A stretch of DNA of 64,000 bases from an uncultured Hyphomicrobiales bacterium (GTDB lineage: Bacteria; Pseudomonadota; Alphaproteobacteria; Rhizobiales; Devosiaceae). The first letter of the stretch is position 1; each line of letters begins with the position of its first letter. The DNA is taken from assembly GCA_903842455.1 (NCBI GenBank), contig CAIMLX010000105.1:1-64000 (forward strand). Direction: 5' to 3'. Of the stretch, positions 58,542 to 64,000 are shown piece after piece. The notes beneath the pieces are model-generated. The model saw only the letters and a list, made by a program, of their open reading frames with translations. It was not told the DNA's origin and ran no database searches. The position numbers were made by a program, and so were the translations under genes.

Positions 58542-59548
58542 CAGTGATAGCCCTCCGACGGATCGACCTTGCCGCGGAACACCCAGTAGGCATAGCCGCT
58601 ATAGGCGAGGATAATCGGGATGAGAAACAGCGCCCCGACGAGCAGGAACCCGAGGCTTTCATCCGGGGCCGCCGCCTCGGTTATGGTGAGGGCGCCCGGC
58701 ACGATATAGGGGTAGAAGCTGATGCCGATGCCAGCAAAGCTCAGCACGAAGAGCCCGAGCGCCGCGAGGAACGGCAGCAGGTGCTTGTCACGCGTCAACC
58801 CCCACCACAACCCGAACGCACAGACCGCCAGCAACATCGGCACGAGCGCCGAAAATACCGCCGTCGGCCATGCGAACCAGCGTTCGAAGTAGATCGGTTC
58901 GAGGAACGGCGTCCACAGGCTCACCACCCCGATCAGTGCCAGCGTGCCAACGCCGGTCACCATGCCGATGCGCCGCGCCTTGGCCTGCAGTTCGCCGTGC
59001 GTCTTGAGGTTGAGCCAGCAGGCCCCCAGCAGCGCGTAGCCGAACAGCAGGCCGACAGCGGTCAGCATCGAGAACGGCGTCAGCCAGTCCCACCAGCCGC
59101 CGGCATACTGGCGGTTCTCGATCCGGATGCCTTGCACGAGTGCGCCGAGCGCAATGCCCTGCATCGCTGTGGCGACGATCGACCCAAGCGCGAAGCCCCA
59201 GTCCCACAGGCCGCGCCAGCGCTCGGTGCGGAAGCGGAACTCGAAGGCCACGCCCCGGAAGATCAGCCCGAGCAGCATCAGGATGATCGGGATGTAGAGC
59301 GCTGGCAGCACCGTCGCGTAGGCGAGCGGGAACACGGCCATCAGCCCGCCGCCGCCCAGCACCAGCCAGGTCTCGTTGCCATCCCAGACCGGTGCCACCG
59401 AGTTCGTCATGACATTGCGGTCGTGCGTCTCGGGGAACAGGGGAAACAGGATGCCGATGCCCAGGTCGAACCCGTCCAGCACCACGTAGGCCAGCACCGC
59501 GAAGGCGATCAGCCCGGCCCAGATGAAACTCAGTTCAACGCCCAGCAT
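58541..59548 (-). CDS. cydB: Cytochrome bd (cio-type) ubiquinol oxidase subunit II
   Basis: A 335-residue subunit with about nine helices that stabilises the haem-bearing subunit I. Family marks are YVVLDGFDLGIGILFP near the N-terminus and APVWDGNETWLVLGGGGL, and the C-terminal SGYAYWVFRGKVD. GGGAGGCGACA precedes the ATG at 59548. Its first 14 bases overlap the end of cydA. Reading frame is intact, unlike its partner. Confidence 0.95.
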   Translation of the reverse strand: MLGVELSFIWAGLIAFAVLAYVVLDGFDLGIGILFPLFPETHDRNVMTNSVAPVWDGNETWLVLGGGGLMAVFPLAYATVLPALYIPIILMLLGLIFRGVAFEFRFRTERWRGLWDWGFALGSIVATAMQGIALGALVQGIRIENRQYAGGWWDWLTPFSMLTAVGLLFGYALLGACWLNLKTHGELQAKARRIGMVTGVGTLALIGVVSLWTPFLEPIYFERWFAWPTAVFSALVPMLLAVCAFGLWWGLTRDKHLLPFLAALGLFVLSFAGIGISFYPYIVPGALTITEAAAPDESLGFLLVGALFLIPIILAYSGYAYWVFRGKVDPSEGYH

Positions 59549-60891
59549 TGTCGCCTCCCGTCGCTTCGATCTGGATGGCGGGAGTAATGCCGGCCGCCCG
59601 GGTCGGTGCCCCCGCGAGTTCGCCACCCCCGCCGGAGGTGGGGGATTTCCACATCAGCCTGAGGATGTAGAACGTGCCGGCGCCGAAGACGAAGAAGTAG
59701 ACGATGATGAAGGCGATCAGCGACGCGCCGACGGCTTCGGCATCGACATTGGACAGGCTGTCGGACGTCCTGAGCAGGCCATAGACCGTGTAGGGCTGCC
59801 GCCCGACCTCGGTGGTGTACCATCCGGCCAGCACCGCCACGAACCCCGAAGGACCCATCAGCAGCGCCGCCCGGTGCAGCCAGGTGCTGGTGTAGAGCGT
59901 CTTGCGGAACCGGGCCCAGAGTGACCACAGCCCCACCAGCAGCATCAGCACACCGAGGCCCACCATGACGCGGAAAGTGATGAAGGGGAGGAGGGCGGGC
60001 GGGCGTTCATCCTTGGGGAAGGCCTTGAGCCCCTTTACCTCGCCATCGAGCTCGTGCGTCAGCAGCAGCGAACCGAGATAGGGGATCTCGAGCGCGAACT
60101 TCGTCTCCTCGGCCTCGTCATCGGGAATGCCGAACAGGATCAGCGGGGCGCCGCGCTGCGTCTCGTAGTGCCCCTCCATCGCCGCGATCTTGGCGGGCTG
60201 GTGCTCGAGCGTGTTTAGCCCGTGCAGATCGCCGACAAAGATCTGCACCGGCGTCACCAGCGCCGCCATCCACATCGCCATCGAGAACATGATCCGGGCG
60301 TGCCGGTTGTCGCGGTCGCGCATCAGGTGCAACGCACCCACCGCTCCCACCGCGAAGGCCGTGGTGAGGAACGCTGCGAGCACCGTGTGCACCAGCCGGT
60401 AGGGGAAGGACGGGTTGAAGATGATCGCCCACCAGTCGGTCGGGATGAACTGGCCATCGGCGTTCATGGCGAAGCCCGCCGGGGTCTGCATCCAGCTGTT
60501 GGCGGCAAGGATCCAGGTGGCCGAGACGAGCGTGCCGACCGCCACCATGGCGACCGCGAACATGTGGAGGCCGTTGCCCACCCGCTGTCGCCCGAAGAGC
60601 GCAATGCCGAGGAAGCCGGCCTCGAGGAAAAAGGCGGTGAGGACCTCGTAGCCCATCAGCGGGCCGATCACCGGCCCGGCCTTGTCCGAGAACGTGGCCC
60701 AGTTGGTGCCGAACTGGTAGCTCATCGAACAGCCGCAGGTAGGCCTCGTCGCGCTTCCACAGGTACAGCGCGTTGAGCACCGCCATGAAGCTCGCGAGCC
60801 CGATCGAGAAGGCCGGGAAGATGAAATGAAATGAAACCGTGAAAGCGAATTGGAATCGCGCCAGCAGTTCGGCACTCAGTCCAAAGGTCAT
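59535..60891 (-). pseudogene. cydA: Cytochrome bd (cio-type) oxidase subunit I, disrupted by a deletion
   Basis: Reads from an ATG at 60891 (GGAGGCAACG before it): MTFGLSAELLARFQFAFTVS with the haem b595 ligand His, down to YLRLFD at about residue 56. The frame then shifts: at 60725/60726 the text jumps to MSYQFGTNWATFSDKAGPV and continues open to 59535. In family members about 20 residues (second helix, FAVxFGMGVVSGIV-like) lie between LFD and MSYQFG, so about 59 bp (3n+2) appear deleted. The rest looks normal, including the His in RLVHTVLAAF and the GLNTLEHQP loop with the short Q-loop of cyanide-insensitive CioA. As read, it cannot make a full protein; an assembly error is the alternative. 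Confidence 0.85.
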
Positions 60892-60979
60892 CGTTGCCTC
60901 CGATCGCTGCTGGCAGTGGATATAATCCTCACACACTGCCGATGCTCTGCGCTGCACTGACGCGCGCTTCACCGCCGCG

Positions 60980-61008
60980 CGTCAACTTGACACCCTTGTC
61001 AGTTGACG
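60980..61008. promoter_or_regulatory. Operator-like inverted repeat in the cydA/OmdA intergenic region
   Basis: CGTCAACTTGACA (60980-60992), CCCT, TGTCAGTTGACG (60997-61008): a near-perfect palindrome with one extra base, containing TTGACA that could be a -35 box. A half copy (AAGTCAGTT) follows. It lies between divergent starts at 60891 and 61053 and could bind a dimeric repressor. Confidence 0.5.
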
Positions 61009-61052
61009 GGCAAGTCAGTTCCTGCTTTGTTCCTGTGCAAACGGAGGATGAG

Positions 61053-61307
61053 ATGGACTCGTCGGTCGATACCAGCCGGATGAAGCGTGAGATTCACCCG
61101 ATGCCCGAGGATATCCGAGCGGTGCTGCAGCAGCGGGGGCTCGGCGCCGCATACGATGCGCGGCCGGCCTATCAGCAGAACGACTATATCGGCTGGATCG
61201 GCCGCGCCCGGCGTCCGGAGACCCGGCAGAAGCGCATCGACCAGATGCTCGACGAACTCGCGGCCGGCGGCGTCTACATGCGGATGAAGTGGTCCGGCGG
61301 CAGCTGA
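61053..61307 (+). CDS. YdeI/OmpD-associated (OmdA) domain protein
   Basis: An 84-residue protein. Its C-terminal half matches the YdeI/OmdA bacteriocin-protection domain tail: YIGWIGRARRPETRQKRIDQMLDELAAG closely follows the family pattern of a short helix, WI, A-R-xETR-xRI and a final helix. ACGGAGG five bases before the ATG at 61053 sets the start; the frame is open to 60894. Role is unknown. It is divergent from the broken cydA, with an operator-like palindrome between them. Confidence 0.8.
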   Translation: MDSSVDTSRMKREIHPMPEDIRAVLQQRGLGAAYDARPAYQQNDYIGWIGRARRPETRQKRIDQMLDELAAGGVYMRMKWSGGS

Positions 61308-61385
61308 TCGCCCGTGTCGGAACACTGCCTGCCAGCGCCTCGGCCTGCGCCGTTGCGTCGTGGTCTGACACTCATTTAGGAAGTT

Positions 61386-61461
61386 TGGCTCCGCGGCTTG
61401 GACTCGAACCAAGGACCATTCGATTAACAGTCGAATGCTCTACCAACTGAGCTACCGCGGA
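61386..61461 (-). tRNA. tRNA-Asn(GTT)
   Basis: On the minus strand: acceptor TCCGCGG/CCGCGGA, D arm GCTC...GAGC, anticodon stem TTCGA/TCGAA around loop CTGTTAA giving anticodon GTT, T loop GGTTCGAGTCC, encoded CCA. Confidence 0.97.
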
Positions 61462-61533
61462 ACACGTTTGCCGTTGAGGCAGCGCCCGTTTAGGGGCATT
61501 GGTTTGCTTTGGCAAGCCCCTTTTTCCGCCGCG

Positions 61534-62166
61534 TCAAAAACCATCCGGCGCGCCTGCGGCCAGTGCCTCGGCGCGCTGCAGGTCCTCGGGCGTGTTGATG
61601 CTGGCGAACGGATCGCCCCATGGATGTTGCGCCCATTCCGCGGTCCGCGCACCGCAGGCCGAGGCCAGCGCCTTGAGGCTGCGCGGCGCCGATCCGGCCA
61701 GTACGCGCGCCGGCAGATCGCGGAACTGGCTAAGCCGCCAGATGGAACTGGTCGGGCAGGGCTGTCCCTCATACTGCGCGATGGCCGCGGGCGCGTCCCC
61801 GAGGGCCGTCAGCAGCCGCGCCACGTAGTCGACCGGTAGGAACGGCGAATCCACCGCCGCGCAGACGAGCAGCTCGATCTCGGCGGGGATGACCGCCACC
61901 GCCGCCACAAATCCCGCGAGCGGGCCGGCATAGTCGGAGGGCAGGTCGTTGACGCCGACAACCCCCGCCGGCAAGGCCAGTGCAGCGCCATCATGGGGCC
62001 CGTGCGCCACTACAATCGGACTGCACTGCGAAACGCGCGCCAGCACGCGATCGATCAGCCGCACGCCGCCGACCCTCAGGTTGGCCTTCACCGCGCCCCC
62101 CAGCCGCTCGCCCCGTCCCCCCGCGAGGATGACAGCTGCAATGGAAATACCGGCGTGCGCACTCAT
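61534..62166 (-). CDS. mobA: Molybdenum cofactor guanylyltransferase-like protein
   Basis: A 210-residue nucleotidyltransferase. The signature LAGGRGERLGG is at 14-24 with a Lys at 27, then VNDLPSDYAGPLAGFVAA and the Mg-binding CAAVDSPFLP, as in MobA, which joins GMP to molybdopterin. The C-terminus has the INTPEDLQRAEAL tail usual for this family. An upstream in-frame ATG at 62202 would add 12 residues; neither start has a clear ribosome-binding site, so 62166 is chosen to place LAGG at the normal depth. No other Mo-cofactor gene is nearby, so a related NTP-transferase role is possible. Confidence 0.82.
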   Translation of the reverse strand: MSAHAGISIAAVILAGGRGERLGGAVKANLRVGGVRLIDRVLARVSQCSPIVVAHGPHDGAALALPAGVVGVNDLPSDYAGPLAGFVAAVAVIPAEIELLVCAAVDSPFLPVDYVARLLTALGDAPAAIAQYEGQPCPTSSIWRLSQFRDLPARVLAGSAPRSLKALASACGARTAEWAQHPWGDPFASINTPEDLQRAEALAAGAPDGF

Positions 62167-62220
62167 GGCTTGTTCATCTTGCGTAAAGTCGAGCCCTGCC
62201 ATATGTACCCCGCGCAGTGA

Positions 62221-62294
62221 GGCCACGTGGCGGAGTGGTTACGCAGCGGATTGCAAATCCGTCTATTCCGGTTCGATTCCGGACGTGGCCTCCA
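62221..62294 (+). tRNA. tRNA-Cys(GCA)
   Basis: Acceptor GGCCACG/CGTGGCC, anticodon stem GCGGA/TCCGT around loop TTGCAAA giving anticodon GCA, T loop GGTTCGATTCC, discriminator T typical of tRNA-Cys, encoded CCA at 62292-62294. Confidence 0.97.
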
Positions 62295-62390
62295 GTCTCT
62301 CTTCTTCGAAGCGTATTGTCACCCGTTGCCCGGCGGCTGCGCTGCCGCTATCACCGGGCCAGACAAGCTCGCTCTCCGGGGATTTCCGTC

Positions 62391-63044
62391 ATGGTCGATT
62401 TCGCAACCGCCCGCCGCCGCATGGTCGACAACCAGCTGCGCACCAGCAACGTCACCGATCGACGGATCCTGACTGCCATGGATGAGGTGCCCCGCGAGCG
62501 CTTCGTGCCCGAGGCCCGCCAGGCGATTGCCTATGCCGACACCGCTCACACGCTTGCCTCTGGTCGGTCGCTTGCCGCGCCCGCGCCGTTCGCCCGGCTA
62601 GTCCAGCTGGCGGAGGTCGGCCCGTCCGATACCGTGCTCGATATCGGGGCCGGCACCGGCTACACCACCGCGGTGCTGGCGCGGCTCGCCGCGCAGGTCA
62701 CCGGCGTCGAGAGCGACCCCGCCCTCGCCGCCCGGGGCCGCGAACTGCTCGCCGACCTCGGCGTCGCTAATGCGGGGATTGTCGAAGGGCCGCTCGATGG
62801 CGCCGGCCAGCTCACCGACGGTTTCGATGTCATCATCGTCGAGGGCGCCGTGACCGCGCGGCCGGAATCGCTGTTTCCACTGCTTAGGGACGGCGGACGC
62901 CTCGTGGCGCTGCTGCAGCGCAACGGAGCCGGGGTGGCGCATGTATTCATCAGGTCAGGCAGCGATGTGACGACCCGCGCCGAGTTCAACTCCGCGCTGC
63001 CGCCGCTTTCGATGACGCCGCGGGACGTGTCGTTCGTCTTCTAG
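62391..63044 (+). CDS. Protein-L-isoaspartate O-methyltransferase family protein
   Basis: A 217-residue SAM-dependent methyltransferase of the PCMT family. SAM-binding motif I DIGAGTG is at 84-90, preceded by RMVDNQLRTSNVTDRRILTAM, the N-terminal mark of the short alphaproteobacterial form that sits next to tolC. The active-site region has PAPFARLVQL where classical PCMT has the substrate-binding Ser-Ala-Pro motif, so repair of isoaspartate is uncertain. It precedes tolC by about 170 bp, the usual order in this order. Confidence 0.88.
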   Translation: MVDFATARRRMVDNQLRTSNVTDRRILTAMDEVPRERFVPEARQAIAYADTAHTLASGRSLAAPAPFARLVQLAEVGPSDTVLDIGAGTGYTTAVLARLAAQVTGVESDPALAARGRELLADLGVANAGIVEGPLDGAGQLTDGFDVIIVEGAVTARPESLFPLLRDGGRLVALLQRNGAGVAHVFIRSGSDVTTRAEFNSALPPLSMTPRDVSFVF

Positions 63045-63142
63045 GCCGCAGCCGCATTGGAGCAGGGCGAGGCAGACTGACTGTACCGCCCTCACTGTTG
63101 CCGAGAATCAAGGCTGCGGCAAAAACAAACGTTAAAATTTGG

Positions 63143-63164
63143 CAACTCTTGTGAACGAGAGTTG
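63143..63164. promoter_or_regulatory. Operator-like palindrome upstream of tolC
   Basis: CAACTCTTGT-GA-ACGAGAGTTG: ten-base arms with one mismatch, about 50 bases before the likely tolC start. It resembles a dimeric-repressor operator, as is common for efflux genes, though it could instead form an RNA hairpin in the leader. Confidence 0.45.
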
Positions 63165-63216
63165 TGCGCCCCACGTGCCGGGGCATATGATCGGGCGCGT
63201 GTCGGAGATGAGTTAT

Positions 63217-64000
63217 ATGGGTTATCTGGGGGCAGTGCGGGCGGGCGCCCTTGCCGTCGTGTTTGGTTGCGTGCCGGCAATTGCACACGCTGAAACGCTG
63301 ACGGAGGCGCTGGCCAGCGCCTACACGAACAATCCAACCATCATGTCGGCGTTGCTCGATGTGCAGTCGACTGCCGAAGGCATTGCGCTGGCCAAGTCGG
63401 GCAAGCTGCCGACCATCGGCGTTTCGGCAACCTCCGGTGCCACCTGGCAGGTGGGCAACCCGAATCCCGGCGCCGAGGCATTCGACGTCAACTGGGGCCA
63501 GGTGAGCGCCAGCTACAACCAGACGTTGTTCGACAATTTCCAGACCGACGCCCAGATCGAGCAGGCCCGGGCGCTGACCGAGCTCAGCAAATACTCGCTG
63601 CGCAACCAGGAGCAGAACGTTCTCCTCTCGGTGGTGCAGGCCTATTATTCGGTGATCCGCGACACCCAGCTGGTGCAGCTGCGGGCCGACAACATGAGCT
63701 TCTTCGACGCTCAGGTCAGTTCCGCAAACGACCGGCTGCGCCTTGGCGAGGGCACCAAGATCGACGTTTCGCAGGCCAGTACCCGCCAGGCGGCCGCCAT
63801 CGCGTCCTACCAGTCCGCCATCGCCTCGCTGCAGACCAGCCAGGCGAGCTACGAGCGCTGGGTGGGCCACAAGCCGAGGAACCTGTCGAGCGACTACAGC
63901 TTCGGCAAGACCCTGCCGACCTCGATCGATTCCGCCATCGCGTCGGCTGACGACCGGCATCCGGCCCTGCTGTCCGCCCGCGCCGCCATTCGTGTGGCCC
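63217..64000 (+). CDS. tolC: TolC family outer-membrane efflux protein (5' part)
   Basis: Runs off the window end; 261 codons are visible. A signal peptide (MGYLGAVRAGALAVVFGCVP ending AIAHA) is followed by ETLTEALASAYTNNP, the conserved opening of TolC proteins, then LLDVQSTAEGIALAKSGKLPTIG and the first long coiled-coil helix pair (QEQNVLLSVVQAYYSVIRDTQL). TolC trimers form the outer-membrane channel for multidrug efflux and type I secretion. ATGs at 63187 and 63208 are in frame; GGAG at 63204-63207 favours 63217. Confidence 0.9.
   Translation, partial: MGYLGAVRAGALAVVFGCVPAIAHAETLTEALASAYTNNPTIMSALLDVQSTAEGIALAKSGKLPTIGVSATSGATWQVGNPNPGAEAFDVNWGQVSASYNQTLFDNFQTDAQIEQARALTELSKYSLRNQEQNVLLSVVQAYYSVIRDTQLVQLRADNMSFFDAQVSSANDRLRLGEGTKIDVSQASTRQAAAIASYQSAIASLQTSQASYERWVGHKPRNLSSDYSFGKTLPTSIDSAIASADDRHPALLSARAAIRVA

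Overview
The window is a GC-rich (roughly 65%) stretch of alphaproteobacterial chromosome. Gene order and family variants point to Hyphomicrobiales (Rhizobiales), and the overall mix is reminiscent of Devosia or relatives; the genus is an inference. Supporting signs are the hup - tRNA-Val - tRNA-Asp - nuoA...nuoN - birA - rnj - DUF1467 - proS - lolC - lolD order, a separate gene for an NDUFS4-like complex I subunit, the short alphaproteobacterial ProS, an aapJQMP-type amino acid transporter, alphaproteobacterial small families (DUF3126, PAS_5, BTLCP), and a perfect CtrA box. I see no phage, insertion sequence, plasmid gene or CRISPR array. This is core chromosome with modest accessory content.

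Layout. 0-9 kb: housekeeping singletons (alpha/beta hydrolase, cysE, DUF3126, a frameshifted membrane protein, a CtrA-box promoter, a transglutaminase-like protease, PilZ and PAS proteins, rhomboid protease with slyX, hisI, folE, a NifU-like scaffold with yidD). 9-12.7 kb: hup, two tRNAs, an SH3b envelope protein and two beta-barrel outer-membrane proteins. 12.8-30.7 kb: the complete 14-gene complex I operon running into birA, RNase J and DUF1467. 30.7-36.7 kb: a putative glycosyltransferase, then proS with two tandem LolC/E-type permeases and lolD. 37-39 kb: a sugar-isomerase/oxidoreductase pair. 39-44 kb: TraB/GumN protein, NDUFS4-like subunit, an M24 peptidase, tRNA-Pro, PAP2 phosphatase, cystathionine beta-lyase. 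44-49.4 kb: polar amino acid ABC transporter with a second binding protein. 49.6-56.3 kb: a sulfur-centred block (alaX, cysK, photolyase, cysD, cysNC). 56.3-64 kb: a secreted peptidoglycan-binding/ClpP-like/SPOR protein, a cyd (cio-type) bd oxidase operon whose cydA is broken, tRNA-Asn, mobA, tRNA-Cys, a PCMT-like methyltransferase and the 5' part of a tolC gene.

Functional themes are respiration (complex I with its accessory subunit, bd oxidase), sulfur and cysteine metabolism (cysE, cysK, cysDNC, metC) and envelope biogenesis (Lol export, YidD, outer-membrane barrels, TolC, SPOR protein). No wholly new multigene system is evident. The points most worth a second look are the cydA deletion, the CtrA box, the PGB-ClpP-SPOR protein, the NifU-like scaffold lacking a ligand cysteine, the overlapping cysK-alaX pair, the tandem LolC/E genes, a 35-residue DUF2474 gene, and a family of dispersed GC-rich palindromic repeats in intergenic DNA.
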